Under the pieces are notes generated by a model, which was not told the DNA's origin, did no database searches, and worked only from the letters and a program-made list of their open reading frames with translations. A program made the translations under genes and the position numbers. DNA of 64,000 bases from an uncultured Roseburia sp. (GTDB lineage: Bacteria; Bacillota; Clostridia; Lachnospirales; Lachnospiraceae). The stretch covers positions 1 through 64,000 of the forward strand of contig CANSSP010000002.1 of NCBI GenBank assembly GCA_947649645.1. The letters are read 5' to 3'. Shown here piece by piece: positions 40,334-52,741 of this stretch; position 1 is the first letter of the stretch, and every line of letters starts with the position of its first letter.

Positions 40334-40529
40334 ATACGATTCGTCTATGATTTGTCATAATTTCATGCGGGAAATTTATCGATTTGTTCCATTGTCTCAA
40401 CAGCAGATATACCGTCAGCAAAAAGCGTGAGCAGCTCCGCAGACCATACGCCTGTTACCGGTAACAGTTTCGGCAATACCAGAAAGAATACCGCAATAAT
40501 CCAGCTGTCCGCTGGAGAAAACTGCCAAA

Positions 40530-40570
40530 AATAAATACGCCCCTTTTCCAGGACAAAAGAAAAAGGGCGT
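40530..40570 (-). terminator. Terminator downstream of the GGDEF gene
   Basis: CGCCCTTTTT...AAAAGGGGCG followed by TATTTATTTTT on the minus strand. Confidence 0.65.
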
Positions 40571-40617
40571 AAGATATTTGCTGTGGATGGAATACTGTGT
40601 TGGAGAATAATCCGCCG

Positions 40618-42528
40618 TCACCGGCCTGCCCGCCCGGACTTGCGGCATTTTTTGTTCTCGTACATTTTCTCATCGGCATCTTTTAGCAGCGCCTGGTAAT
40701 CGGCATGGCCTTCTGTCAGACAGTAACCGAAGGAAAAACCGAGCGGGACACACAAATCGTCGCTCAGACGCGCACGGCTGTTATTCTGCAGCTCCTCCAG
40801 AGCTGTGAACGCATCGGACAGCGCCGCCTTTGTCTGATACCGGTATAGAAACAGGACAAATTCATCGCCTCCCAGCCTGGCTGCAACACTGTGGCCGGGG
40901 GCAAATTCTCCGAGAAGGCCGGCAAGCCGCTTCAGATAAGCGTCGCCTGCCTCGTGACCGTATGTATCATTGATTACCTTTAAGTTATCCGCGTCGATCA
41001 TCACAAGCGCGCTCTCGCGAAATTCCTCCGGCTTATGGAAACAGGAAGCCAGAAAACTCTCCAGTCCCCCGCGGTTATACAACCCGGTCAGATGGTCATA
41101 ATCCCTCTCCCGTTCAATCTGCAGACGCTTTAATATATCCTCTGTCACATCGATGAGAACCCCGAAAACATTGTCGTTCTCATAAATTTCCTCAGCCTTG
41201 ATATAACGTTCATCCAGCTTAAAAATATTGGCCTCATCGCCAAAAGGATGACTGCGCAGATGGGAAAGAAACTCTCCAAACATCCGGTAATCACAGGATA
41301 ACTCTCTCGTCTTTTCGGGGGTAAGCCCGAGAATCTGCGGTACATACTCCGTAAAGCGGACCTGCCGCATGTGATCATTGTACTCGTACACCCCGATATA
41401 CATATTCGTTTTGCTGAGGACATAGGACATCTTCCGGCTGTTATCCAGAAGACTTTTTTTCATACGGTTGATGTCGCTGCTCAGCTCCGAAAGTTCTGTA
41501 CTGCTCTGAATGTCAATGACCTCGTCAAGATTTCCGGCGACAATGGAGTGAAGCTTTTTGTTGATGCGGTAAATATCGTCCACTACATAGTGGTTCATAT
41601 ACCTGGTCACGGCGCGCATAAGAACCAGGGCGATTATGATAAGGCAGAAACAAAGAACAACCGTGTTCATCATGACCCACCCGTAAAGCACACGGTTGGT
41701 AAGGATACGCCCGACATAATTGGTGCCAATGAGCTGAAACACACAGAAGGAATCCTGTCCGTTGACGGAGGCGTGAAATCCCTTCGGCTGGCCGGTAATA
41801 TCGCTGAGGCTCAGACCGATCGCCTCGCTATTTTTGTGCACACAGTCTGACTGCGTAGCTCCGACGATCTCTCCGCTCGTCTGGTCAATGGCATAATAGC
41901 TGGCCTCCGTATTCACCCGGAACAGGGAAAATATGTACGAAAGTTCATTTTTCTGTGTCGCTTTCATGACATTGACGGGGGACATGCCCACCTGTACAAT
42001 AAAGTTTTCGTCCGCGCTCCACAGGGCCGAATACTGCATCATCTTTGCCTCTGCAGTGTTCGGCATGATACCCTGCACAAGTTTTAAAGACTTATCGGTC
42101 AGCATCGGCTTGAAGAACACCATCTGCTCGCCGGAATCGAAAGTAAAGTCAAAATATTCCGGGTGGGTCCCTGCAAAAATACGTCCGGTTTTATCAAAAA
42201 TGTGGATCTCATCCACCTCCATAAAAACCGCGATCCGTCTGAGTTCGTCAACGCTGTCAAGCACAGATGGCTTATCCTGGATCAGATAAGCGATTGCCTC
42301 CGCATTGTACAGACAGGTCTGACTGTACTCCTCTCTTGTTTCCGCAAGCTCGGCATTGTTCTGTTCCAGAACCTGCTCAATCTGCTGAAGCGTCATGACG
42401 GCATCGTTGTACGCCTGTCGATGCGTATCGGCAACCTGAACAGAAATAATAACGATGGTCAGAAAGGAAACAAGGATCAACGTAACCAGATTCATGTACT
42501 GGCCGATCATTTTTCTGAGTGGCTTCAT
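40618..42528 (-). CDS. Membrane diguanylate cyclase (extracytoplasmic sensor, HAMP-like region, GGDEF)
   Basis: Two TM segments; DHLTGLYNRGGLESFL and RLGGDEFVLFLYRY. Start ATG at 42528 with GGAGG SD. Confidence 0.92.
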   Translation of the reverse strand: MKPLRKMIGQYMNLVTLILVSFLTIVIISVQVADTHRQAYNDAVMTLQQIEQVLEQNNAELAETREEYSQTCLYNAEAIAYLIQDKPSVLDSVDELRRIAVFMEVDEIHIFDKTGRIFAGTHPEYFDFTFDSGEQMVFFKPMLTDKSLKLVQGIMPNTAEAKMMQYSALWSADENFIVQVGMSPVNVMKATQKNELSYIFSLFRVNTEASYYAIDQTSGEIVGATQSDCVHKNSEAIGLSLSDITGQPKGFHASVNGQDSFCVFQLIGTNYVGRILTNRVLYGWVMMNTVVLCFCLIIIALVLMRAVTRYMNHYVVDDIYRINKKLHSIVAGNLDEVIDIQSSTELSELSSDINRMKKSLLDNSRKMSYVLSKTNMYIGVYEYNDHMRQVRFTEYVPQILGLTPEKTRELSCDYRMFGEFLSHLRSHPFGDEANIFKLDERYIKAEEIYENDNVFGVLIDVTEDILKRLQIERERDYDHLTGLYNRGGLESFLASCFHKPEEFRESALVMIDADNLKVINDTYGHEAGDAYLKRLAGLLGEFAPGHSVAARLGGDEFVLFLYRYQTKAALSDAFTALEELQNNSRARLSDDLCVPLGFSFGYCLTEGHADYQALLKDADEKMYENKKCRKSGRAGR

Positions 42529-42674
42529 CTGTGCCTCCTGTTTAGTGTGAAAATGACTGCGAAGCCTTTTGATACGATAATTTTGAGAAAAGAACAAACA
42601 AAAATGTCAGCAACAGCCTGCAGTCTGTCTTGTCCGCCTTCCCGACATGCCGACGATTCTTACAAATAAAATAT

Positions 42675-42703
42675 ATGGTAGCATAATCGATATGAATTGG
42701 CAA
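42675..42703 (-). promoter_or_regulatory. SigA-type promoter of the GGDEF gene
   Basis: TTGCCA-N17-TACCAT on the minus strand. Confidence 0.6.
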
Positions 42704-42717
42704 GAGAATTTCAGCTT

Positions 42718-43444
42718 CTAAACCCACTCCTCCCGCAGAAATTCCACAATATCCACCGCTTTTGGCGGACAGCCGCCCAGCGTTTTCTCAAAACCCCCCG
42801 TGCACTGTCCCACGCCGATTTTTCCCGTCTTTCACCGATATCCCTGCCCGATCGCGATCTCTCCTGTTTTATGCCCCCGCAGTCTGCCCTCGTCGCTCAG
42901 CCGGTCAAGCGCGTAAATCAGAGAACCATAGCAGGCAGAACAGGCTCCTTTTGCATCTGCATAGGCGGCCAGTTTCGTCACCCGCCGGCTGCGACGCATT
43001 GTTTTCATATCCGGCGCGCCTTCACTGATCGATATAAGCCTGGCATGCTCCACGTCTGTGCTTCCCACGCCAAGCTGCTCTGGCATATATATAAGCATAT
43101 CACGCGCGCGATGTCCCATGCTCTCAGCGGCAAAGCTGTCGCAGAGCACCGGATCCTTAAAGCCCGGCACACGGTTCATGACAACCGGATTTCCTCCCTC
43201 CTCAAAATCCAGATCGCCACAGATATTATCCACAAGAATAAAGTCCTGGTGAGAATGACAGTATTTAAGATGCGCGACCGGCCTGTGCAGGCCAGGCGTG
43301 TGAAATCTGCTTTTCTCGGAATTGGGAATAAGGTCGCTTTTTCCGGTCTCCGATATCCGCCGCCAGATCGGCCGCCTGTAAAATCCGAACGGCCATCTCT
43401 TTATAATCTTCTCCCTGTATTACATAAATATCATTTTTCCGCAT
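42718..43444 (-). pseudogene. DUF362 family protein, internally deleted and frameshifted
   Basis: N-terminal MRKNDIYVIQGEDYKEMAVRILQAADL, middle FILVDNICGDLDFEEGGNPVVMNRV...DPVLCDSFAAESMGH, C-terminal TGKIGVGQCTGGFEKTLGGCPPKAVDIVEFLREEWV* in different frames. Confidence 0.75.
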
Positions 43445-43557
43445 CCTCTGCCTCCACGATAAGACTGACAGTTCTTCTGGTAATTATAACAGTTTTTTGT
43501 GTTTTTTACATCTTTTTATGATATACTGATTTTAAATCGTAGAAAGGAGACATTTTT

Positions 43558-44529
43558 ATGAACAAAACACGTCTCAGAACAAAAATCACGGCTTTTCTCC
43601 TGCTCTTTGCTTTACTGCTGTCGCAGACATCCGGTACGGTTTCCGCCGCGTCTGCACGCGCAGCCGATGTGAACAAAGCAGGCGCGGGCAATCTGCTGGT
43701 CGGCGTTTCGGGCACCTATGAATATGTGAAAAAGGACACCATATTAAAAAGGATCAACGAAATCCGTAAAGAAGCCTGCATCAACGGTTACCGCAATCCC
43801 TCCACAGGCAAAAAACTCAGACGTTCAGACTATGTGCCAATCAAATGGTCCTCCAATCTGGAGTGGATCGCTCAGCTCAGAGCAGCCGAATGTACGGTCA
43901 ACGAGAGCCACACCCGTCCGAACGGAAAAACCTGTTTTAGCATACAGCGCAAAAAAGAACAGAGCTGGGCCGAAAACCTTGCCTGGAATAATTCCGGACT
44001 GATGGAAGGTATCGAACAGTGGTATGGCGAGAAAAACGACTGGGTAAAGCAGAACAAAGACGCCGTAACCGGACATTACACCAGCCTTATCAACCCGAAC
44101 TACAAATTCATCGGTCTCGGCTCCTTTCGCCGTGACACCGGAGGCTGGTACGGCGTATCCGCGGAGTTTGGTTATTCCACCAGCGGCTCACAGGCAAAAT
44201 CAAAATTAAGCGGAAAAACAGTACAGACGATCGAAGTCCGCACAGACCGCGTCAGTAAACCAAAACTTTCCGCCCCATCCTCAATCCAGTTAAAAAAGAA
44301 AAAAACCGCAACTGTTTCCTGTAATATCGTCTTCCCCGGGATCATGGGAGGAACCAACACGACAAAAGCAACCGTCACAAAAGGCATCACCTGGAAATCC
44401 TCAAAACCGTCGGTGCTCCACGTCAGTCCGGACGGCAGGATCACAGCCAGAAAAGCCGGAAAAGCCACAATTACCGCAAAGGTAAAGGGTGGTTTTACCA
44501 TAAAAAAAACCATCACTGTAAAACGGTAA
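43558..44529 (+). CDS. Secreted CAP (SCP/PR1-like) domain protein with C-terminal Big2-type domain
   Basis: Signal peptide; RAAECTVNESHTRPNGK...WAENLAWN; KGITWKSSKPSVLHVSPDGRITARKAGKATITAKV. Confidence 0.87.
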   Translation: MNKTRLRTKITAFLLLFALLLSQTSGTVSAASARAADVNKAGAGNLLVGVSGTYEYVKKDTILKRINEIRKEACINGYRNPSTGKKLRRSDYVPIKWSSNLEWIAQLRAAECTVNESHTRPNGKTCFSIQRKKEQSWAENLAWNNSGLMEGIEQWYGEKNDWVKQNKDAVTGHYTSLINPNYKFIGLGSFRRDTGGWYGVSAEFGYSTSGSQAKSKLSGKTVQTIEVRTDRVSKPKLSAPSSIQLKKKKTATVSCNIVFPGIMGGTNTTKATVTKGITWKSSKPSVLHVSPDGRITARKAGKATITAKVKGGFTIKKTITVKR

Positions 44530-44542
44530 GTTTACTTTCTTT

Positions 44543-44578
44543 GCCGCGGTGTGACAATGGCGCACCGCGGCTTCTTTC
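44543..44578 (+). terminator. Terminator of the CAP gene
   Basis: GCCGCGGTG...CACCGCGGC then TTCTTTCC. Confidence 0.7.
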
Positions 44579-44583
44579 CACAA

Positions 44584-44623
44584 AAAAAGGCGTGAGAGCC
44601 AAAGAATCCGGATCTCACGCCTT
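44584..44623 (-). terminator. Terminator of the flavodiiron gene
   Basis: AAGGCGTGAG...CTCACGCCTT with T-run on the minus strand. Confidence 0.85.
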
Positions 44624-44640
44624 ATATTCACTTTTTCCAG

Positions 44641-45849
44641 TTACTGTTCGCACAGCTCCGCGGCTATCGCGTCGGCCATCGCCGCAAGCTCATCTCCCTG
44701 ACCGGCCGCCATCGCCGATTTTATTGTCACCTGCGCATCAAGAATCCGGATGTCTTTCATCTCACCCAGCTTCTCCCGCATCTGTTTCGCCGTGGTCGCC
44801 GCCCACGTCCCATTTTCCATCAGCGCCACTGTCTTCTTCTGCACCGCCAGCGCTTTCATGTCGGAAAGCAGATTCTCCATCACCGGATAAATCCCTCCGT
44901 TGTAGGTCGGCGCGGCAAATACCAGATGGCTTGCACGGAAAATCTCACCGATCAGATCGGAGACATGTGTATTCGAGACATCACAGACAGCGATTTTTTT
45001 CACGCCCCGCTCCGCAAGACAGCCCGCCAGAGCGTCCGCCGCGGAAGCCGTATTTCCATACATGGAAGCGTACATGATAACAACCGCCTTATCCTCCGCT
45101 TCATATGTGCTCCACTTCTGATACTTCTCAAAGAAATAGTCCAGATTTTTTCTCCACACCGGACCGTGCAGCGGGCAGATCACAGATATTTTAAGCCCGG
45201 AAGCTTTTTTTAACAACGCCTGCACCGATGTACCATATTTCCCTACTATATTACAATAATAGCGCCTTGCATCATCCAGCCAGTCGCGGTCGAAATCAAC
45301 CTCGTCCGCAAATATATGGCCGCCCAGCGCGCCAAAAGAGCCGAAACCGTCCGCGGAGAAAAGAACCTCATCTGTTTCATCGTAAGTGACCATCGTCTCC
45401 GGCCAGTGCACCATCGGAGCCATGACAAAGCGCAGCGTATGTCTTCCGGCAGCCAGCGTATCGCCCTCTTTCACCGTGACTGTCTGCTCCGGAAAATCTG
45501 TCCCGAAAAACTGCTTCATCATCACAAATGTTTTTGTGTTTCCGACAATTTTCACCTCCGGATACCTGCGCACAAGTTCTCCGATCATTGCGCAGTGATC
45601 CGGCTCCATATGATTGACCACAAGGTAATCCAGCGCTCTCCCACTAAGGACATGCTCCACATTCTCAAAAAACTGTCCGCCGACCCCGGCATCTACCGTG
45701 TCGAGAAGAACCGTTTTTTCATCCAGCAGTACATACGCGTTATACGAAACGCCTCTCGGAATCGGAAAAATATTTTCAAACAGCGCAAGCCTTCTGTCAC
45801 TCGCCCCTACCCATACAATATCATCCGTCACCTTTCTTACGTTGTGCAT
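44641..45849 (-). CDS. FprA-family A-type flavoprotein (flavodiiron protein)
   Basis: Metallo-beta-lactamase HMEPDHCA plus flavodoxin MYASMYGNTASAADALA. Confidence 0.93.
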   Translation of the reverse strand: MHNVRKVTDDIVWVGASDRRLALFENIFPIPRGVSYNAYVLLDEKTVLLDTVDAGVGGQFFENVEHVLSGRALDYLVVNHMEPDHCAMIGELVRRYPEVKIVGNTKTFVMMKQFFGTDFPEQTVTVKEGDTLAAGRHTLRFVMAPMVHWPETMVTYDETDEVLFSADGFGSFGALGGHIFADEVDFDRDWLDDARRYYCNIVGKYGTSVQALLKKASGLKISVICPLHGPVWRKNLDYFFEKYQKWSTYEAEDKAVVIMYASMYGNTASAADALAGCLAERGVKKIAVCDVSNTHVSDLIGEIFRASHLVFAAPTYNGGIYPVMENLLSDMKALAVQKKTVALMENGTWAATTAKQMREKLGEMKDIRILDAQVTIKSAMAAGQGDELAAMADAIAAELCEQ

Positions 45850-45874
45850 TTTCTCTCAATCTCCCTTCCGGCTT

Positions 45875-48445
45875 CTATGCCATTCTTCCACAGCACTGCT
45901 TGTATTTTTTACCGGAACCACACGGACACGGATCGTTAGGGTAAACCTTGGCCGCCGCCCGCTTTTTCGGCGCCCGCGCCGCCGTCTCGTCCTTGTTTGT
46001 CCCGGTGACTTTTGCCACCTGCTCCCGCTCCACCTTCTGCTCGATCTTCACATGATAGAGCATACGGATGGTCTCCTCCTGAATATTGGCGATCATATCG
46101 TCAAACATATCGAATCCCGCCATCTTATATTCCACAAGCGGATCCCGCTGACCATATGCCTGCAGCCCGATTCCCTGGCGGAGCTGATCCATATCGTCGA
46201 TGTGATCCATCCATTTGCGGTCGATCACCTTTAAGAGCACGACACGTTCCAGCTCACGGAACTGCTCCGGTTCCGGAAATTCTGTCTCTTTCGCCTCATA
46301 AAGCTTCACCGCGCGCTCTTTGAGCAGATGCTTTAATTCTTTGTTGTTCCTGACCTCATCTATATCTGCAGCTGTCACCGTTTCCAATGGTATCATCCCC
46401 AGAAGAAGCTGGTTCAGCTCATTTAAATCCCAGTCGTCCTTGGGGATATCGGCAGAAATACAGGTATCCACGCTGGCCTCAACGCGGTCTGTAATCATCT
46501 TAAAGATCGCATCCCGCATATTTTCGCCATTCAGCACACTAAGGCGCTCCGCGTAAATAATCTCTCTCTGATCGTTCATTACCTGATCATACTCCAGCAG
46601 ATTCTTACGGATGCCGAAGTTGTTGCCCTCGATTTTGGTCTGTGCCTTCTCAATCGCGGAGGTCAGCATCTTGTGCTGTATCTGCTCGTTTTCCGGAACA
46701 CCGAGCGCGGTAAAAATCCCCATCAGCTTCTCCGAGCCGAACAGCCGCATCAGATCATCCTCAAGCGAAATAAAAAACTGGGACTCGCCCGGATCTCCCT
46801 GACGTCCGGAACGGCCACGGAGCTGATTATCAATCCGCCTTGACTCATGGCGTTCTGTTCCGATAATTTTAAGACCGCCCGCCGCCTTCGCGTCTTCGTC
46901 CAGCCTGATATCCGTACCACGGCCGGCCATATTCGTCGCAATCGTCACTGCGCCGTGTACCCCGGCGCCCGCCACGATCTCTGCCTCCATCTCATGAAAC
47001 TTTGCATTTAAGACGGTGTGCGGAATCCCCTCCCGCTTTAAAAGACCGCTGATCACCTCTGAAGTCTCGATCGTAATCGTGCCGACCAGCACAGGCTGTC
47101 CCTTTTCGTGAGCCAGCCTCACTTCCTCGACGACGGCGCGGAACTTTTCCTTCTTTGTCTTATAAACCACATCCTGCCTGTCCTCGCGGACCACCGGACG
47201 GTTTGTCGGAATCTCGATGACATCCATCCCATATATATCGCGAAACTCTTTTTCCTCCGTCAGCGCCGTACCCGTCATCCCGGCCTTTTTCTCAAACTTA
47301 TTAAAAAAGTTCTGGAACGTAATCGTGGCCAGCGTCTTGCTCTCCCGCTTCACCTTTACGTGCTCTTTCGCCTCAATCGCCTGGTGAAGACCGTCGGAGT
47401 AACGCCGTCCCGGCATGATGCGCCCCGTAAACTCGTCCACAATCATAACCTGATCGTCCGTCACCACATAATCCTGATCGCGGAACATCAGATTGTGCGC
47501 CCGCAGCGCAAGAATAATATTATGCTGTATCTCGAGATTCTCGGCATCGGCAAGATTTTCAATCCGGAAGAACTGCTCCACCTTTCTGACGCCGTCTTTC
47601 GTAAGGCTCACCACTTTGTCCTTCTCGTTGACGATAAAATCTCCCGTCTCTTCCTGCTCTAAGCCCATAATGGCATCCATCTTGGAATATTCCGGAATAT
47701 CGTCGCCGCGCTGCATCTGCCGAGCAAGGATATCGCACGCCTCATAAAGCCTGGTCGACTTACCGCTCTGCCCCGAGATAATCAGCGGCGTCCGCGCCTC
47801 GTCGATAAGAACAGAGTCCACCTCGTCGATGATCGCATAGTGAAGGCCGCGCTGCACAAGCTGTTCCTTGTAAATGACCATATTATCCCGCAGATAGTCA
47901 AATCCAAGCTCATTGTTTGTGACATATGTGATATCGCAGGCGTATGCCTCCCGCCGCTCGTCGTTGTTCATGGAATTTAACACGACGCCGACCTTAAGGC
48001 CCAGGAACTCGTGTACCTGCCCCATCCACTCCGCGTCACGTTTTGCCAGATAATCATTCACCGTCACGATACAGACGCCTTTGCCCTCCAATGCGTTTAA
48101 ATACGCCGGAAGTGTCGATACAAGCGTCTTTCCTTCCCCTGTCTTCATCTCTGCAATGCGGCCCTGATGCAGGATAACACCGCCGATAATCTGTACCCGG
48201 TAATGCTCCATGCCGAGAACACGCCGCGCCGCCTCACGCACCGCGGCGTAGGCTTCGGGCATCAGAGCATCCAGCGTCTCTCCTTTTTCGAAACGCTCTT
48301 TATATTCTCTCGTCTTATTTCGCAATTCTTCGTCGGAAAGCGCCATCATTCCGTCACGGAGCGCTTCCACCTTGTCCACAATCGGATAAATGCGCTTTAA
48401 TTCCCGCTCGCTGTGGGTTCCGAAAATCTTCGTCAATGCTCCCAT
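45875..48445 (-). CDS. secA: Preprotein translocase subunit SecA
   Basis: [40 protein letters not shown]-terminal [17 protein letters not shown]. Confidence 0.98.
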   Translation of the reverse strand: MGALTKIFGTHSERELKRIYPIVDKVEALRDGMMALSDEELRNKTREYKERFEKGETLDALMPEAYAAVREAARRVLGMEHYRVQIIGGVILHQGRIAEMKTGEGKTLVSTLPAYLNALEGKGVCIVTVNDYLAKRDAEWMGQVHEFLGLKVGVVLNSMNNDERREAYACDITYVTNNELGFDYLRDNMVIYKEQLVQRGLHYAIIDEVDSVLIDEARTPLIISGQSGKSTRLYEACDILARQMQRGDDIPEYSKMDAIMGLEQEETGDFIVNEKDKVVSLTKDGVRKVEQFFRIENLADAENLEIQHNIILALRAHNLMFRDQDYVVTDDQVMIVDEFTGRIMPGRRYSDGLHQAIEAKEHVKVKRESKTLATITFQNFFNKFEKKAGMTGTALTEEKEFRDIYGMDVIEIPTNRPVVREDRQDVVYKTKKEKFRAVVEEVRLAHEKGQPVLVGTITIETSEVISGLLKREGIPHTVLNAKFHEMEAEIVAGAGVHGAVTIATNMAGRGTDIRLDEDAKAAGGLKIIGTERHESRRIDNQLRGRSGRQGDPGESQFFISLEDDLMRLFGSEKLMGIFTALGVPENEQIQHKMLTSAIEKAQTKIEGNNFGIRKNLLEYDQVMNDQREIIYAERLSVLNGENMRDAIFKMITDRVEASVDTCISADIPKDDWDLNELNQLLLGMIPLETVTAADIDEVRNNKELKHLLKERAVKLYEAKETEFPEPEQFRELERVVLLKVIDRKWMDHIDDMDQLRQGIGLQAYGQRDPLVEYKMAGFDMFDDMIANIQEETIRMLYHVKIEQKVEREQVAKVTGTNKDETAARAPKKRAAAKVYPNDPCPCGSGKKYKQCCGRMA

Positions 48446-48581
48446 AAAAACTCCTATTCTTAGAACCTGTCTGAAATTACATTCCGCACAATATTTTTAT
48501 TGTATCACTTTTTGATGTCAATCACAACAAAAACCCGGGTAAACGATTTGTAAATTTTTTATTAACTGATCCCAAAACCGC

Positions 48582-48610
48582 TTGCATCTCTTTCAGCCCT
48601 TGTTTATACT
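48582..48610 (+). promoter_or_regulatory. SigA-type promoter
   Basis: TTGCAT-N17-TATACT upstream of the TSCPD gene. Confidence 0.65.
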
Positions 48611-48654
48611 TAATTCAGCGGTACATCCGTCACTACAATTCAGGAGGAAACAGC

Positions 48655-48915
48655 ATGACCTACACATACAAAACAAAAGGCACCTGTTCAACCGTCATCG
48701 AGCTTGAGCTCGACGGCGACATCGTACATAACGTAAAATTTACCGGCGGCTGCAACGGCAATCTGCAGGCCATCCCCAGACTCGTCGAGGGCCTGACCGT
48801 CGAGCAGGTCGAGCAGAAAATCGGCGGCATCTCCTGCAACGGGCGTCCGACATCGTGCGGCGACCAGCTCGCAAGAGCCTGCCGTGAAGCCTATAACGCT
48901 TCCCTGCGCCCCTGA
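48655..48915 (+). CDS. TSCPD domain-containing protein (TIGR03905 type)
   Basis: VKFTGGCNGNLQAIPRLVEGL...CNGRPTSCGDQLARA; AGGAGG SD. Confidence 0.9.
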   Translation: MTYTYKTKGTCSTVIELELDGDIVHNVKFTGGCNGNLQAIPRLVEGLTVEQVEQKIGGISCNGRPTSCGDQLARACREAYNASLRP

Positions 48916-49003
48916 GCCCGCAGGCACACACGACGGGCAGTTTCAGACCATCTTCCCGCCCCTTTTGCGCGCAGGAGCGCAAAATCGTGCGCAGAAAGAC
49001 AAC

Positions 49004-49036
49004 AAACCCGGACAGGAAAAACTCCCGTCCGGGTTT
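49004..49036. terminator. Bidirectional terminator
   Basis: AAACCCGGAC...GTCCGGGTTT. Confidence 0.8.
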
Positions 49037-49049
49037 GCCCTCTTCCAGC

Positions 49050-50769
<1,720 letters not shown>

Positions 50770-50770
50770 C

Positions 50771-50794
50771 AGCCCGGCCACAAGCGGCCGGGCT
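50771..50794. terminator. Hairpin between ytaF-like gene and the glpK promoter
   Basis: AGCCCGGCC-ACAAGC-GGCCGGGCT; no strong U-tract. Confidence 0.55.
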
Positions 50795-50840
50795 GCTGGT
50801 TTCTGGCAGTATTTCATTCATTTTCCACCGGTCCCGGACG

Positions 50841-51464
50841 TCAGACCAGTACTTTACTGAACGCCAGCCCCACGAACATCAGCCCTCCGAGCCATGAAAG
50901 ATCCACATCCTTTTTCAGTGCGGCCGCACGGCCCGCGGCGCTCCCGGTCCTCACAGCCATATATCCAAGCAGAAAATTACACAATACCGTAACCCATATA
51001 TTGATGCCGAGAAACGCTGCGCCCAGACCGCCGAACAATCCGTCGACCGACATTGCAAGCGCAAAAAAGATTCCCTCGGACACAGACATCACTGACGAAT
51101 GATCTTTATCCGCCATCACCGGATTATTATAAATACTTAAGATAAAGTTAAGCTGGGAAAATGTAATCTTTACCCGTTTACAGAGAAATTTGTGTTTTTT
51201 CAGATAAACTTTTATTCCATACTCGATCAGTTTTGCTGCCCCTATCAGGAAAAGCCCTGCAAAACACAGGATACTGGTATATTCTTTTTTTATAATACCG
51301 GTCAGAAAAGTTCCGGCCGTAAGTGACAAAAAGAGCACTCCGCTGCATATGAAGCTGATACAGAGTGCCGTTTTTCGATCTATTTTTATTTTTTCTGTTC
51401 CGCAGGCTGCGCTGGCCAGAAATACATCAATAGAAAGCGCGACAATCAATAGAACGATCTGCAC
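50841..51464 (-). CDS. ytaF: YtaF-like sporulation membrane protein (MntP-like fold)
   Basis: IVALSIDVFLASAACGTEKIKI...FFALAMSVDGLFGGLGAAF. Confidence 0.8.
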   Translation of the reverse strand: MQIVLLIVALSIDVFLASAACGTEKIKIDRKTALCISFICSGVLFLSLTAGTFLTGIIKKEYTSILCFAGLFLIGAAKLIEYGIKVYLKKHKFLCKRVKITFSQLNFILSIYNNPVMADKDHSSVMSVSEGIFFALAMSVDGLFGGLGAAFLGINIWVTVLCNFLLGYMAVRTGSAAGRAAALKKDVDLSWLGGLMFVGLAFSKVLV

Positions 51465-51511
51465 ATTTTTTACCTCAAAATGGTTCTCTGTTCTATTTTA
51501 TTCCCACGTTC

Positions 51512-52717
51512 TTATTTGGTGCCCAGAAGGCGATCGATCAGTGTGTGCCCTTCTGCGATCCTGATGCCGGCTGCTTCCGCTTCTCTTTCATTATAACGCC
51601 AGGTCTCCCTGCGCTCTTTCGTGCTGTCATAAAGAAGATACGGAACCGCGTCCGCCGAATGGGTCCGGATGCAGACCGGCGTCGGATGATCGGGCAGAAC
51701 TGCCATCCGGAATGCCTCCCCGGCTGCCGCAAGGCCTTCGGCAATCGGCTTTATGATACGATTGTCGAGATATTCGATTGCCTTTACTTTTTTTTCCACA
51801 CTGCCCTGATGTCCCATCTCGTCCGGCCCTTCCAGATGGACATACACAAAATCACAGCCGCCACTGGTCAGCACGTCGACAGCGGCGGCAGCCTTGCCCT
51901 CATAATTGGTATAAAGCCCTCCGGTGGCCCCTTCCACCTCGATAACCTTCATGGAAGTTCCGACTGCAATCCCCTTGAGCAGATCAACCGCAGAAATCAT
52001 CGCTCCTTTTAAATGAGCGCGTTCCTCAAAAGGATACAGGGCAGGTTTTGTTCCCGCTCCCCAGAACCAGCAGGAGTTTGCCGGGCGAAGTCCCTTTTTT
52101 TTCCGCTCAAGATTGACAGGATGGTTCACCAGAATATCATAACTCCTTTTCATCATGCCGCGCAGCGTCTCATTTTCCGGCAGTTTATCTCCGATCTTCT
52201 GCCCCAGGATATCATGCGGCGGCACCAGATCCGGTATTTCTCCGTTCTCCCAGATCAGACAATGACGATAGCTGGTCCCGGCATAAAAGCGAAACGGACC
52301 TCCCTCAAGATTTTCTTTTACCGACTCCAGAAGCGCAGTGCTCTCCTCCGTACTGATTTCTTCGGAACTGTGGTCGATGATCGTCCGCTCACCGTAACCC
52401 GCCTCTTCCTCAGACAGCGTGACAAGATTACAACGGATGGCGACATCCGTCTCCTGCATGAAGACCCCGATCGAGAGCGCCTCCAGCGGCGACCGGCCCG
52501 AATAAAACTGCCGCGGATCATACCCCAGAACGGAGAGATTGGCCGTGTCGCTTCCCGGTTTCATGCCGTCCGGTATCGTGCGGACCATGCCGATTTCTCC
52601 CTTTTGTGCAAGTTCGTCCATTACAGGTGTATTTGCATATTCCAGCGGAGTCCGTCCGCCCAGGCTTTCAATGGGCCGGTCCGCCATTCCGTCTCCAAGG
52701 ATTACCAGATATTTCAT
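51512..52717 (-). CDS. apgM: Cofactor-independent phosphoglycerate mutase-like (ApgM), putative alternative homoserine kinase
   Basis: MKYLVILGDGMADRPIESLGGRTPLEYANTPVMDELA; adjacent to hom. Confidence 0.88.
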   Translation of the reverse strand: MKYLVILGDGMADRPIESLGGRTPLEYANTPVMDELAQKGEIGMVRTIPDGMKPGSDTANLSVLGYDPRQFYSGRSPLEALSIGVFMQETDVAIRCNLVTLSEEEAGYGERTIIDHSSEEISTEESTALLESVKENLEGGPFRFYAGTSYRHCLIWENGEIPDLVPPHDILGQKIGDKLPENETLRGMMKRSYDILVNHPVNLERKKKGLRPANSCWFWGAGTKPALYPFEERAHLKGAMISAVDLLKGIAVGTSMKVIEVEGATGGLYTNYEGKAAAAVDVLTSGGCDFVYVHLEGPDEMGHQGSVEKKVKAIEYLDNRIIKPIAEGLAAAGEAFRMAVLPDHPTPVCIRTHSADAVPYLLYDSTKERRETWRYNEREAEAAGIRIAEGHTLIDRLLGTK

Positions 52718-52741
52718 TTTATCTCCAAGCTCCCTTCCTGA

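Noticed and set aside
52013-52741. 242-aa plus-strand ORF
   Set aside because: Shadow ORF opposite apgM, composition typical of antisense frames.
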